From Gaiellasilicea sp963705515 (GTDB lineage: Bacteria; Actinomycetota; Thermoleophilia; Gaiellales; Gaiellaceae): a stretch of DNA of 64,000 nt. The stretch spans positions 248,001 through 312,000 of the forward strand of contig CAVPJV010000001.1 of assembly GCA_963705515.1 (NCBI GenBank), written 5' to 3'. The notes beneath the pieces were generated by a model. That model worked only from the letters and a program-made list of their open reading frames with translations, was not told the origin of the DNA and ran no database searches. Below, piece after piece: positions 32,847 to 41,979 of this stretch. The position numbers were made by a program, and so were the translations under genes. The first letter of the stretch is position 1. Every line of letters starts with the position of its first letter.

Positions 32847-34091
32847 TCACGCCAGAGCGGCCGCCCGTCGTAGGCTGAGACGCCGGGCTGCGAGGACGGC
32901 CATCAGCAGGCCGGTCACGCCGGCCACGGCGAAGCTGAGCTGCGTGCCGCCGACGGCGCAGAGCCAGCCGGCGAGAAGGCCCCCGAGCGGCGCCAGTCCG
33001 GCGAAGGCCCAGAGGTAGAGGCTGACCACGCGGCCGCGCAGGTGGTCGGGCGCACGCAGCTGGAGGATCGAGCTCGCATTCGAGGTCCAGAGCGTGAAGC
33101 AGACGCCGGTGCAGAAGAGCAGGATCGCGCACATCCACACCGTCGTCAGGGGGGAGAGGGCCAACAGACAGACGCTGAAGCCGCCCGTGCCGAAGACGAG
33201 CGCCTTCCAGCTGGCCCGACCCAGCGTCGCGGAGAGCAGCGCCCCGACGAGCGCACCACCGCCGAAGCAGGCGGAGAGGATGCCGAAGACCTCTGGGCCG
33301 GTATTCAGGGTGTCCGACGCGAGCAGGGGCAGGATCACGTGGAAGTTGAAGCCGACGGTGCTGACGACCGTGACGATCAGCAGCACCAGGCGCGCGTCGG
33401 GCGAACGCCACGCCCAGGAGAACCCCTCGCCGATTGCCTTCATCATCGTCGGGGGCCTCGCGCTGGGATCCAGGGGGACGAGCTCCTCTCGCCGCATCAT
33501 CAGCAGCCCTGCGAGCACGGCGAGGAACGTGACGGTGTTGATCGCGAAACAGACACCCACCCCGAAAGCCGCGATCAGGACGCCGGCGAAGGCAGGCCCG
33601 ACGACGCGGGACGCGTTGAAGAGACTGGCATTCAGCGCAACGGCGTTCGGCAGCTCGTCTCGGCCGACCATCTGGAACGTGAGCGCGTGGCGTCCCGGCG
33701 CATCGAAGACAAGTGCGGTGCTGGAGAGAATCGCGAGCAGGTACACGACCCAGACCGTCTCCAGGCCGCCGAGGACAAGGACGGCGAACGTTGCCGAGAA
33801 GATCATCGAGACGGTCTGAGTCCCGATCACGAGCTTGCGGTTGTCGATCCGGTCGGCGACGACGCCTGCGAACAGGCCGAAGACCGTAAAGGGGATGAAG
33901 CGACAGAAGGCGAGCAGCCCGACGGCGATCGGCGAGCTCGTCAGCTCGACGACGAGCCAGGCGAGCGCGACGTTCTGCATCCAGGTGCCGCTGACCGAGA
34001 TCACCTGGCCGGTGAAGAAGAGGCGGTAGTTGCGATGCCGCTTGAGACTGGCGAAGGTGCGCTCGTTGAGCGCCAGGAGCGCTGCCGTCAC
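32847..34091 (-). CDS. Major facilitator superfamily efflux transporter
   Basis: 414 residues with 12 predicted membrane helices (first about 25-45: FTGQVISVSGTWMQNVALAW). Motif A-like GLFAGVVADRIDNRKLVIGT follows helix 2, and the conserved central loop and C-terminal half (CFGGGALVGALLSATLG) fit the MFS_3/EntS-type drug efflux family. Exports hydrophobic compounds by proton antiport. Overlaps the marR gene by 4 nt and is therefore under its control. Confidence 0.87.
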   Translation of the reverse strand: MTAALLALNERTFASLKRHRNYRLFFTGQVISVSGTWMQNVALAWLVVELTSSPIAVGLLAFCRFIPFTVFGLFAGVVADRIDNRKLVIGTQTVSMIFSATFAVLVLGGLETVWVVYLLAILSSTALVFDAPGRHALTFQMVGRDELPNAVALNASLFNASRVVGPAFAGVLIAAFGVGVCFAINTVTFLAVLAGLLMMRREELVPLDPSARPPTMMKAIGEGFSWAWRSPDARLVLLIVTVVSTVGFNFHVILPLLASDTLNTGPEVFGILSACFGGGALVGALLSATLGRASWKALVFGTGGFSVCLLALSPLTTVWMCAILLFCTGVCFTLWTSNASSILQLRAPDHLRGRVVSLYLWAFAGLAPLGGLLAGWLCAVGGTQLSFAVAGVTGLLMAVLAARRLSLRRAAALA

Positions 34092-34519
34092 AGGAGCTTC
34101 CCGAGCGGTTCGATCGCGCGCTCGAGCGCTTCCAGCTCGTCGTCCTCGAGGCCGCGCATGCGCTCGGCGAGCCAGGTTGTGCGGCGGGCGCGGACGCGCT
34201 TCAGCAGCCGGTCGCCCTCGTCGGTCAGCACCAGCCCGACGCGGCGCCGGTCGGTCTCGTCGCGGACACGCTCGACCAGACCTGCCTTCTCGAGCCGGTC
34301 GACGTACCCGGAGAGGGCCGGGGCGGAGATCCGCTCCTCGGCCGCCAGCTCGCGCAGGCTCATCCCCGGGTTGTGGCGGATCAGCCAGAGCAGCGTCACC
34401 TGCCGGCTCGTGACACCAAGCTGCTCGGTCTCCCGCCGCAGCTCGCGCGAAAGGCGCAGCAGCACAGGCCGCAGCTCGTTCGCGACGGCGAGAGGATCGG
34501 CGATAACGTCGTTAACCAT
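34088..34519 (-). CDS. MarR-family transcriptional regulator
   Basis: 143 residues from the ATG at 34519, which lies inside the palindrome likely bound by the protein. Winged helix: SRQVTLLWLIRHNPGMSLRE, then ISAPALSGYVDRLEKAGLVE and RVRDETDRRRVGLVLTDEGD. Typical MarR dimerisation helices flank it. It represses the downstream MFS gene and probably the divergent MmpL gene, whose start lies 70 bp away. Confidence 0.88.
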   Translation of the reverse strand: MVNDVIADPLAVANELRPVLLRLSRELRRETEQLGVTSRQVTLLWLIRHNPGMSLRELAAEERISAPALSGYVDRLEKAGLVERVRDETDRRRVGLVLTDEGDRLLKRVRARRTTWLAERMRGLEDDELEALERAIEPLGKLL

Positions 34520-34530
34520 TAACCTGGTTA
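34513..34530. promoter_or_regulatory. MarR operator candidate
   Basis: TAACCA-TTAACC-TGGTTA is a perfect 6-bp inverted repeat overlapping the marR start codon, in an AT-rich island. A related half-repeat (GGTTACGAG-TTTACC region, 34526-34540) follows. Position and form suit autorepression and control of the divergent MmpL gene at 34589. Confidence 0.65.
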
Positions 34531-34588
34531 CGAGTTTACCAGTTGGTGCCCATTGCGCGTCCCCCAGGCGGGGGACTAGCGTGACCGT

Positions 34589-36778
34589 GTGACCGAACGC
34601 CTCGCTCGCCACGCGGCGCTCCACCCGAAGCGGATGCTCGCGATCTGGGTCGTCATCTTCGTGCTCTCAGTGGCGGCGATCGCCATGCTGCTGCCCTCGG
34701 CGATCACGACCGAGGCGACCGTGACGAACGAGCCCGAGTCGGAGCGCGGCTACGACGCGATCTTCCGGCACCTGCCGCCGTCGGACGACTTCGTCAACGA
34801 GGTCGTGCTCGCACGGGCTCCCGGCAGGGACGTGACGAGCGACCGCGACGCGCAGCGCGAGATCGAGCGGCTGACGGCGGCGCTCGTGGCGACCGGGAGG
34901 ACGGCGCGCGTCCAGTCCTACTTCGACGCGCAGGATCCGAGCCTGCTCTCGCCGGACCGCGACGCGGCCGTGATCACGATCGGGATGGGCCCGGACGCGG
35001 AGGACGGGATCAAGGACGTGATCGACGTCGTCGAGCAGGCCGACGAGGGGCCGCTCGAGGTCACGATCACGGGTGAGTTCACCGCCGACGACGACTTCCT
35101 CTCGCTCTCGAACAAGGACTTGAAGGAGGGCGAGCTCTTCTTCGGGCTGCCCGCCGCACTCGTCGTGCTGCTGCTCGTCTTCGGCGCCGTCGTCGCCTCG
35201 CTCGTCCCGATCCTGCTCGCGATCGTCGCCATCGTCGTCGCGCTCGCGCTCGTCGCGATCGTCGGCCAGGTCTGGGAGGTCTCCTTCTTCGTCGTCAACA
35301 TGCTCACGGGGATGGGCCTCGCGCTCGGCGTCGACTACTCCCTCTTCGTCGTCAGCCGCTTCCGCGAGGAACGGGCACGCGGCGTCGAGAAGATCGAGGC
35401 GATCACGGCGACCGGGCGGACGGCGAGCCGCGCGGTGCTCTTCAGCGGGACGGCCTTCGTGATCGCGCTGACCGGGATGCTGCTCGTCCCGGACACGATT
35501 CTGCGCAGCCTCGCTGCCGGAGCGATCCTCGTCGGCCTGATGGCGGTCGCCGCCGCGACGACCCTGCTGCCCGCGATCCTCTCGCTGCTCGGCGACCGCG
35601 TCGACGCGCTGCGCCTCCCGTTCATCCGCGGCGGCACGGGCGAGGCCACATTCTGGGGTGCCGTCGTCGACCGCGTCCAGCGGCGCCCGCTCGTGTACCT
35701 GGTCGTCACGACGGCGTTCCTCGTCCTGCTCGCCCTGCCGGCGCTCGAGCTGCGGACGGGATCGGCCGGCGTGCGGACGCTCCCGGACGGCTACGCGTCG
35801 AAGGACGGCTTCAACGCGCTCGAGCGCGAGCTCGGGATCGGCACTGTCGACTCTGCGCAGATCGTGGTCGAGGGAGCCGTTTCGACGCCGGCGGTCCAGG
35901 ACGGCGTCGAGCGGCTCCGCAGTGAGCTCGCGCGCGACCGGGCGTTTCGGAACCCCGAGGTCCAGACCGCCCCGGACGGGCGGCTGGCGCTCGTCGAGGC
36001 GCTTGTCGCCGGCGACAGCCGCGACGAACGGGCGGTGCAGGCGGTCGAGCGGCTCCGGTCGGAGCTCGTGCCGCGCGCGCTCGGCGACGCCGGCGTGGCC
36101 GTGTACGTCACCGGCGAGACGGCTGAGATCGTCGACTACCGCGAGCTGATGGAGCGCTGGCTGCCGATCGTGTTCGCGTTCGTGCTCGGCTTCAGCTTCA
36201 TCCTGCTCACGGTCGCGTTCCGGTCGATCGTCGTGCCGGCGAAGGCGATCGTGCTCAATCTGCTCTCGGTCGGCGCGGCCTACGGGCTGATCGTGCTCGT
36301 CTTCCAGGAGGGGGTCGGCAACGAGCTCTTCGGCTTCCCCCGGGTGGACGCGATCGAGGCCTGGCTGCCGCTCTTTCTCTTCTCGGTGCTCTTCGGGCTC
36401 TCGATGGACTACCACGTCTTCCTGCTCAGCCGGATCCGCGAGCGGTACACGCAGACGGGCGACTCGAGCGAGGCGGTCTCGTTCGGCGTGCGCACGACCT
36501 CGCGGCTGATCACCGGCGCGGCGCTGATCATCGTCGTCGTCTTCGTCGGCTTCGCCACGGGCGACCTGGTGATGTTCCAGCAGATGGGCTTCGGCGTCGC
36601 CGTGGCGCTGCTGCTCGACGCGACCGTGATCCGCTCCGTGCTCGTGCCGGCGGCGATGGAGCTGCTCGGCGACCGCAACTGGTACCTGCCGCGCTGGCTC
36701 TCCTGGCTACCGCACTATGCCGTCGAGGCGCAGGACGAGCATCCGCAGCAGCGGACGCTCGTCGCGCAAGACCCCTGA
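34589..36778 (+). CDS. MmpL/RND-type membrane transporter
   Basis: 729 residues. Two halves, each with one plus five helices and a large outer loop. Proton-relay motifs MGLALGVDYSLFVVSRFREE in the first half and FGLSMDYHVFLLSRIRERYT in the second. It shares the MMPL fold with the transporter at 13350-15464 but is clearly divergent from it. Divergent from marR with the operator palindrome between them, so probably induced by the same compound as the MFS pump. A hairpin follows its stop. Confidence 0.9.
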   Translation: MTERLARHAALHPKRMLAIWVVIFVLSVAAIAMLLPSAITTEATVTNEPESERGYDAIFRHLPPSDDFVNEVVLARAPGRDVTSDRDAQREIERLTAALVATGRTARVQSYFDAQDPSLLSPDRDAAVITIGMGPDAEDGIKDVIDVVEQADEGPLEVTITGEFTADDDFLSLSNKDLKEGELFFGLPAALVVLLLVFGAVVASLVPILLAIVAIVVALALVAIVGQVWEVSFFVVNMLTGMGLALGVDYSLFVVSRFREERARGVEKIEAITATGRTASRAVLFSGTAFVIALTGMLLVPDTILRSLAAGAILVGLMAVAAATTLLPAILSLLGDRVDALRLPFIRGGTGEATFWGAVVDRVQRRPLVYLVVTTAFLVLLALPALELRTGSAGVRTLPDGYASKDGFNALERELGIGTVDSAQIVVEGAVSTPAVQDGVERLRSELARDRAFRNPEVQTAPDGRLALVEALVAGDSRDERAVQAVERLRSELVPRALGDAGVAVYVTGETAEIVDYRELMERWLPIVFAFVLGFSFILLTVAFRSIVVPAKAIVLNLLSVGAAYGLIVLVFQEGVGNELFGFPRVDAIEAWLPLFLFSVLFGLSMDYHVFLLSRIRERYTQTGDSSEAVSFGVRTTSRLITGAALIIVVVFVGFATGDLVMFQQMGFGVAVALLLDATVIRSVLVPAAMELLGDRNWYLPRWLSWLPHYAVEAQDEHPQQRTLVAQDP

Positions 36779-36780
36779 AG

Positions 36781-36800
36781 CGGCCGCCTTTCGGCGGCCG
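36781..36800. terminator. Bidirectional hairpin terminator
   Basis: CGGCCGCC-TTTC-GGCGGCCG, a perfect 8-bp stem, fills the gap between the MmpL stop (36778) and the stop of the convergent hydrolase gene (36801). Confidence 0.7.
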
Positions 36801-37682
36801 TCAGCTGAGGACGAACTCGGAGATGCGGCGGCCGATCAGCTCGCCCTGATCCTCTTGGAGGAAGTGGCCGGCGCCGGCGACGATCTCCGGCTCGCCCGCG
36901 CCTGGGATGTGGGCCGCGATCCGCTCGGCGGCGCGCGGCGAGAAGATCGGATCGCTGTCGGAGAACAGCACGAGGGCGGGGCGGTCCCAGTGCGAGAGCG
37001 CCTCCCGCACGGCCATGTGCGCGGGCAGGTCGGGATGATCGGGTGAGATCGGGACGAGGCCGGGGAAGGCGAGGATCCCCTGCTTCGACTCCGGGTCCGG
37101 CCACGGCGCGCTGTAGGCCTCGACCACCTCCGCCGCGATGGGCTGCACCGCGGAGATCTCGACGAGCCGGCCGGGGACGATGTCGGTGCCAAGGCGCTCC
37201 ATCCAGTCGCGGAACCGGAGCCACTCCTCCGACGGCGGCCGCCCGCCGCCGATGCCCGTGTTCATGATCACGAGCTTGCCGATCCGGTCGGGACGCTCGA
37301 CCGCCAGCCGGAGGCCCACAGGGCCGCCCCAGTCCTGGACGACGACGGTCGCGTCCCGGAGGTCGAGCTCGTCGGCCAGCCGCTCGATCGAGCGGACGTG
37401 GAAGTCGTAGCCGTAGTCCTCGAGCCGGAGCGGCTTGTCGGAGCGGCCGAAGCCGAAGTAGTCGGGCGCGATCGCGCGCGCCGACGGCGTCAGCTCCGGG
37501 ATGATCGTGCGGTAGAGGTACGACCACGTCGGCTCGCCGTGCAGGAGCAGGACGGCGGGGCCGTCGCCCTCGTCGAGGTAGTGCATGCGGAGCCCGTCCT
37601 GGTCGAGGTAGTGCGGCTCGAACGCGTAGCCGGGCAGGGCCTCGAACTGCTCGTCGGGCGTGCGGTAGGCGTCGGCGCTCAT
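36801..37682 (-). CDS. Haloalkane dehalogenase-like alpha/beta hydrolase
   Basis: 293 residues. Alpha/beta hydrolase with HGEPTWSYLYRTIIPEL (oxyanion region, about 49-65), nucleophile elbow VVQDWGGPVG (Asp about 116, followed by the Trp that binds halide in this subfamily), and catalytic His in GAGHFLQEDQGE. The charge-relay acid is probably Asp in LFSDSDPIFSP. The sequence resembles subfamily I haloalkane dehalogenases (DhlA/DhmA type), although epoxide hydrolases are close relatives. Stands alone. Confidence 0.82.
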   Translation of the reverse strand: MSADAYRTPDEQFEALPGYAFEPHYLDQDGLRMHYLDEGDGPAVLLLHGEPTWSYLYRTIIPELTPSARAIAPDYFGFGRSDKPLRLEDYGYDFHVRSIERLADELDLRDATVVVQDWGGPVGLRLAVERPDRIGKLVIMNTGIGGGRPPSEEWLRFRDWMERLGTDIVPGRLVEISAVQPIAAEVVEAYSAPWPDPESKQGILAFPGLVPISPDHPDLPAHMAVREALSHWDRPALVLFSDSDPIFSPRAAERIAAHIPGAGEPEIVAGAGHFLQEDQGELIGRRISEFVLS

Positions 37683-37749
37683 CGCGGACGAGTCTACGAG
37701 GCGTGGAACGCGCTTGGCACCGTCATGACAGCCGCGTAGAGTGGCGCCG

Positions 37750-38319
37750 ATGGCGTTGCCCGAGCAGACGGGGGGAGCTCACCGCCGGCCGACGCGCCGT
37801 CTGCGGATGCTCGCGGTAGTCGCGGTTGTGTTCGGTGTCGCGCTCGTCGCCGGAGGCTGCGGATCGGACGACGACGAGGCGTCGGACACGACGGCGCCGG
37901 CGGCGACCACCGGCCCGGGTGCGCCCGCCACCGTACCCGACGTCAGCGGGGCCGAGCTCGTCGGCGCCGCCGAGCAGCTCGCCGAAGCCGGCCTGCGCGC
38001 AGCGGTCAAGTACGTCCCCTCGAACGAGCCGAGCGGCCAGGTGATCGGCCAGTCGCGGCCGCCGGGAAGCGAGCTCCAGCGCGGTGACGCCGTCTCGCTG
38101 AACGTCTCCACCGGCCCGAACCCGCCTGTAAACGTGACGGTGCCCGACGCGACCGAGCAGACCGAGGCCGACGGGCGCGCCGCCCTCGAACAGGCCGGCT
38201 TCGAAGTGCAGACAATCAACGTCCCCGCCGTCACGGAGGACATCGTCGTCTCCCAGAGCCCGCCCTCGGCCGACCGGGTCCCGCGCGGCTCGCTCGTGCT
38301 TCTCTACGCCGGCGGCTGA
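37750..38319 (+). CDS. PASTA-domain lipoprotein
   Basis: 189 residues from the ATG at 37750 (a GTG at 37741 is in frame). A basic N-terminus and helix end in the lipobox LVAGGC (Cys about 37). A Thr/Ala-rich linker is followed by two PASTA repeats (about 63-125 TVPDVSGAELVGAAEQLAEA, and 126-188 TVPDATEQTEADGRAALEQA). PASTA domains bind cell-wall fragments in Ser/Thr kinases; here no kinase is attached. It ends 1 nt from the convergent phoP-like gene. Confidence 0.85.
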   Translation: MALPEQTGGAHRRPTRRLRMLAVVAVVFGVALVAGGCGSDDDEASDTTAPAATTGPGAPATVPDVSGAELVGAAEQLAEAGLRAAVKYVPSNEPSGQVIGQSRPPGSELQRGDAVSLNVSTGPNPPVNVTVPDATEQTEADGRAALEQAGFEVQTINVPAVTEDIVVSQSPPSADRVPRGSLVLLYAGG

Positions 38320-38320
38320 G

Positions 38321-39016
38321 CTACTTCGGCGCGGGATCGAGCTTGTAGCCGACGCCGTAGCGCGTCTGGATGAACGTGTGGCGCGGCGCGCGGCTGTCGA
38401 CCTTCTCGCGCAGCTTGCGGACGAAGACGTCGACCGTGCGGTCCCGGTGCGAGGCGCGGCGGCCCCAGACCCGCTGCAGCAGCTCGTCGCGCGTGAGCAC
38501 GCGGCCCTGGTCGAGCGCGAGGGCGTAGAGGAGCCGGAACTCCGTCGGCGTCAGGTCGGCGCTCGCGCCGTCGACGTACGCCTGGACGTTGCGCGGGTCG
38601 AGGCGGAGCTCCTCGACCAGGATCTCGTCGCCGCGGCGCGGTTCTTGCGCGCGCGTGCCGCGGCGGGCCGCCGCCGCGACGCGCGCTGCAAGCTCTTTCA
38701 TCGAGAAGGGCTTCACCAGATAGTCGTCGGCCCCGAGCTCGAGCGCGTTGATGCGGTCGTGCTCGGTGCCGCGGGCGCTGACGACGACGATCGGCGTGCC
38801 GATCCCCTCGCCGCGCGCCTGCTCGATCACGCGCCAGCCGTCGATTCCCGGCAGCATCAGGTCGAGCACGCACACGTCGGGCTGCTCGTAGCGCAGCCGC
38901 GCCAGACCCGTCTCGCCGTTCGCGACGCCGACGGCGTCGAACCCGGCCGCGGTCAGGTGGCGGGCCATCCCCTGGGCGATGACGTCGTCGTCCTCGATGA
39001 TCAGCACCTTGGCCAC
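38321..39016 (-). CDS. phoP: OmpR-family response regulator, probable PhoP
   Basis: 231 residues from the GTG at 39016. Receiver: VLIIEDDDVIAQGMARHLTA, phospho-Asp in CVLDLMLPGIDGWRVIEQA (about 52), VVSARGTEH and VKPFSMKEL. Winged helix: LTPTEFRLLYALALDQGRVL, VDVFVRKLREKVDS and RYGVGYKLDP. Divergent from a kinase and next to pstSCAB, with three 11-bp PHO-box-like repeats in between, so it is assigned as the phosphate regulator by context. It would activate pst, pit and polyphosphate genes under phosphate shortage. Confidence 0.85.
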   Translation of the reverse strand: MAKVLIIEDDDVIAQGMARHLTAAGFDAVGVANGETGLARLRYEQPDVCVLDLMLPGIDGWRVIEQARGEGIGTPIVVVSARGTEHDRINALELGADDYLVKPFSMKELAARVAAAARRGTRAQEPRRGDEILVEELRLDPRNVQAYVDGASADLTPTEFRLLYALALDQGRVLTRDELLQRVWGRRASHRDRTVDVFVRKLREKVDSRAPRHTFIQTRYGVGYKLDPAPK

Positions 39017-39050
39017 ACGTGCATCATGCAAGCGCGAGGGGCTTTCGAGG

Positions 39051-39079
39051 GGTGAAGGAGTGGTAACGGAGTGGTGAAT
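39051..39079. promoter_or_regulatory. PHO-box-like triple 11-bp repeat between phoP and phoR
   Basis: GGTGAAG (39051), GGTAACG (39062) and GGTGAAT (39073) occur at exact 11-bp spacing with GAGT linkers. They match the complement of the GTTCACC-type units of Streptomyces PHO boxes. The last unit covers the phoR start, so repression or autoactivation of phoP (start 35 bp away) is the main likely role. Confidence 0.75.
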
Positions 39080-39989
39080 CCGGACGCGGTTCGCGGTCAG
39101 GTGCTGCTGGAGGAGAGCCGCGAGGCCGTCGTCGTGCTGGACGCGAGCGGGCTCGTCGTCGCCGCCAGTCGCCGGGCACGGCAGTCGCTCGGCGTGCGCG
39201 AGGGCGAGGAGTTGAACGCCGAGCTGCTCGGGAACGAACGCACCCTCGTCGTGCAGTACGACGTGGACGGCCGGTCGGAGCGGCTCGTCTATCTCTCCGA
39301 GGCCGGCGATCTCGCCGCCTACGAGGAGCTGCGCTCGGGGTTCACGGCGGCGGTCTCGCACGAGCTGCGGACGCCGCTCGCGCGTCTGCTCTCACTGCTC
39401 GAGCTCGCGGCGCTTCCCGGCGAGGACGTCAACCACCTCGTCGAGCAGGCACGGCGCGAAGTCGACGCGATTCGCGAGCTGATCGACGAGGTGCTGTTCC
39501 TGGCCGAGCTCGAGTCCGGCACCCGCGTCGTCTCTCTCGGCGCCGAGCCGGTGCTCCCGGTCCTCAACGACGTCGCCGCAGGAGCTGACCGAGCAGGCTG
39601 CCCGCGCGGGTGTGACACTGCATGTCGAAGGCGATGCCGACGCGACAGCCGAGGTTCGACCGCGGATGCTCGGCGTCGTTGCCAGGAACCTCGCCGAGAA
39701 CGCGATCCGCTATGCCGGCCCCGGCGCCAATGCAACGCTCTCGGTTCGACGTGAGAACGGCGAGGTCGTGCTGAGCGTGGTCGACGACGGAGCCGGCGTC
39801 GAGCAGTCGGATCTGCCGCGCCTGTTCGAGCGCTTCTACCGGGCCGACCGCTCGCGGGGATCGCGGGGAACCGGGCTCGGCCTCGCGATCGTCAAGCACG
39901 TCGTGGCGTCGGCGGGTGGTGCCGTCGAGGCCCGTGGGGCGCGCGGCCGTGGCCTCGAGATCCGTTGCGTCTTTCCGCCGCGCGCGTAG
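39071..39989 (+). CDS. phoR: Histidine kinase, probable PhoR (frameshifted)
   Basis: About 305 residues over two frames. An N-terminal PAS-like part (VVVLDASGLVVAASRRARQS) is followed by HisKA with FTAAVSHELRTPLARLLSLL (catalytic His), then N-box VVARNLAENAIRYAG, G1 SVVDDGAGVEQSD and G2 GTGLGLAIVKHVV. No membrane helix, so it is a cytosolic PhoR/SenX3-like kinase core. The break at about 39580 is one extra G: dropping it gives NDVA-QELTEQAARAGVTLHV. The span is 3n+1. The GTG at 39071 overlaps the PHO-like repeats; a GTG at 39074 also fits. Confidence 0.82.
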
Positions 39990-39994
39990 CGCAC

Positions 39995-40023
39995 GATCAC
40001 CACCCTTTCACCGGATCTTTACC
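39995..40023 (+). promoter_or_regulatory. PHO box upstream of pstS1
   Basis: GATCACC (39995), TTTCACC (40006) and CTTTACC (40017) at exact 11-bp spacing, 45 bp before the pstS start. This fits PhoP activation of the pstSCAB-phoU operon under low phosphate. Confidence 0.78.
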
Positions 40024-40067
40024 AGTCGGCCGCCCCGTGCCCCGGAGACGCACGCAAGACTCGTCGT

Positions 40068-41048
40068 ATGTCGAACAAGCGAGAAACGATGACGAACCTT
40101 GCCCTGCTCCTGGGGCTTTTGGCGCTGCTCGCCGGCTGCGGCGGTCGCGGCAGCTCCGATGCGAGCGGCACTACTGCGGCCGCCGTTACCGGCGGCGGCG
40201 ACCTCTCCGGCCGGATCCAGGCCGACGGCTCCAGCACCGTCGGGCCCTATACGACCGCTGCGGCCGAGAAGTTTCAGGCCGAGCAGCCGGGCGTCCAGGT
40301 CACCGTCGGCGTCTCCGGTACGGGCGGCGGCTTCGAACGCTTCTGCCGGGGCGAGACCGACATCTCGAACGCCTCACGCCCGATCAAGGATGAGGAGGCG
40401 ACGGTCTGCAGAGACGCCGGGATCGACTACGTCGAATTCCAGGTCGCGAACGACGCGCTCACGGTGGTGGTCAACAAGGACAACGACTGGGTCGAGTGCC
40501 TCACCACCGCGCAGCTGAAGAAGATCTGGGAGCCGGGCTCCAAGGTGACCAGCTGGAAGGATGTCGACCCGTCCTTCCCGGACGAGCCGATCAAGCTTTT
40601 CGGACCGGGCACCGATTCGGGCACGTTCGACTACTTCACCGGCGAGATCAACGGTGAGGAAGGCGCGAGTCGATCCGACTACGCGGCCAGTGAGGACGAC
40701 AACACGACCGTCACGGGCGTCGCCGGCGAGAAGGGCGGCCTCGGCTACTTCGGCTTCTCGTACTTCGAGGAGAACCAGGACACGCTGAAGGCGCTCAAGA
40801 TCGACGGGGGCGACGGTTGCGTCGCACCGAGCGTCGAAGCCGCTCAGGACGGCACGTACAAGCCGCTTTCCCGTCCGCTCTTCATCTATGTGAAGAAGGA
40901 GGCGCTCACGCGGCCGGAGGTCGAGGCTTTCCTGCGGTTCATCCTCGAAAACGAGAAGTCGATCGCTGAGGCGTCACAGTTCGTGCCGCTGACCGACGAG
41001 CAGCTGGCCAAGGCCAAGTCCGACCTCGACGCGGCCACCGGGGCGTAG
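40068..41048 (+). CDS. pstS: Phosphate ABC transporter substrate-binding lipoprotein
   Basis: 326 residues with a lipobox (LLALLAGCGG, Cys about 24). Periplasmic-binding fold with phosphate-binding loops ADGSSTVGPYT, SGTGGGFERFCRGETDIS and GTDSGTFDYFTGE. It binds phosphate outside the membrane and feeds PstCAB. First gene of pstSCAB-phoU; pstC begins directly after its stop. A 3-unit PHO box lies 45 bp upstream. Confidence 0.95.
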   Translation: MSNKRETMTNLALLLGLLALLAGCGGRGSSDASGTTAAAVTGGGDLSGRIQADGSSTVGPYTTAAAEKFQAEQPGVQVTVGVSGTGGGFERFCRGETDISNASRPIKDEEATVCRDAGIDYVEFQVANDALTVVVNKDNDWVECLTTAQLKKIWEPGSKVTSWKDVDPSFPDEPIKLFGPGTDSGTFDYFTGEINGEEGASRSDYAASEDDNTTVTGVAGEKGGLGYFGFSYFEENQDTLKALKIDGGDGCVAPSVEAAQDGTYKPLSRPLFIYVKKEALTRPEVEAFLRFILENEKSIAEASQFVPLTDEQLAKAKSDLDAATGA

Positions 41049-41979
41049 TTGGCGTCGGCTGACCTGACGGCGGGCGCGGAGCCCCGGCTCCGCGCTCAGC
41101 GCCGCCGTATCGGAGAGGACCTCGTCAAGGGCGCCCTCTTCGTGTGCGCGCTGATCTCGGTCGCGACGACGGTCGGGATCGTGATCGCTCTCTTTGTCCC
41201 GGCGTTCGAGTTCTTCCAGGAAGTGTCGATCTCCGACTTCCTCACGGGGAAGACGTGGGCGCCACTGTTCGAGCCCGTCGAGCTTCGGCGTCCTCCCGCT
41301 CGTGGCGGGGACGCTGCTCGTCACGGGAATCGCCAGCCTCGTCGCGATGCCTCTCGGTCTCGGCACCGCGATCTACCTGAGCGAGTACGCCTCGCCGCGC
41401 ACGCGCGGAATCCTCAAGCCTGCACTCGAGACCCTGGCCGGAATCCCGACAATCGTCTTCGGCTACTTCGCGCTCACCTTCATGACACCGCTGCTGCGTG
41501 ACATCGGGATCCAGGTCGACATCTTCAACACACTTTCCGCGGCACTCGTGATGGGCGTCATGCTGTTGCCGACGGTCGCGTCGCTCTCGGAGGACGCGAT
41601 GGGCGCGGTGCCGCGCGACCTGCGCGACGGCGCCTACGCCCTCGGCTCGACGAAGATGCAGGTGGCGACGCGCGTCGTCGTTCCAGCCGCCGTCTCGGGG
41701 ATCGTCGCCTCATTCGTGCTCGCGATCTCGCGGGCAATCGGCGAGACGATGATCGTGCTGATCGCGATGGGGCAGCAGCCGAACCTGACGTTCGACCCCC
41801 GCGAGGCGGCGGAGACGATGACGGCATTCATCGCAGCGACAGGCGCGGGTGACGTGCCGACAGGCTCGATCGAGTACAAGACGATCTTCGCAGTCGGCGC
41901 CCTCCTCTTCGTGCTGACGCTGGTGATGAACGTCTTCGCGATCCGGCTCGTCCGCAAGTACCGGGAGGTCTACGAATGA
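41049..41979 (+). CDS. pstC: Phosphate ABC transporter permease PstC (frameshifted)
   Basis: About 309 residues. N-terminal half from 41049: GALFVCALISVATTVGIVIA helix, then DFLTGKTWAPLFEPV. After a one-base insertion at about 41280 the frame resumes SFGVLPLVAGTLLVTGIASL. Six helices and the EAA-type loop AYALGSTKMQVATRVVVPAA are present. The span is 3n+1. The 3' end overlaps pstA (ATGA, 41976-41979). Otherwise intact, so an insertion error is the likeliest cause. Confidence 0.88.
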
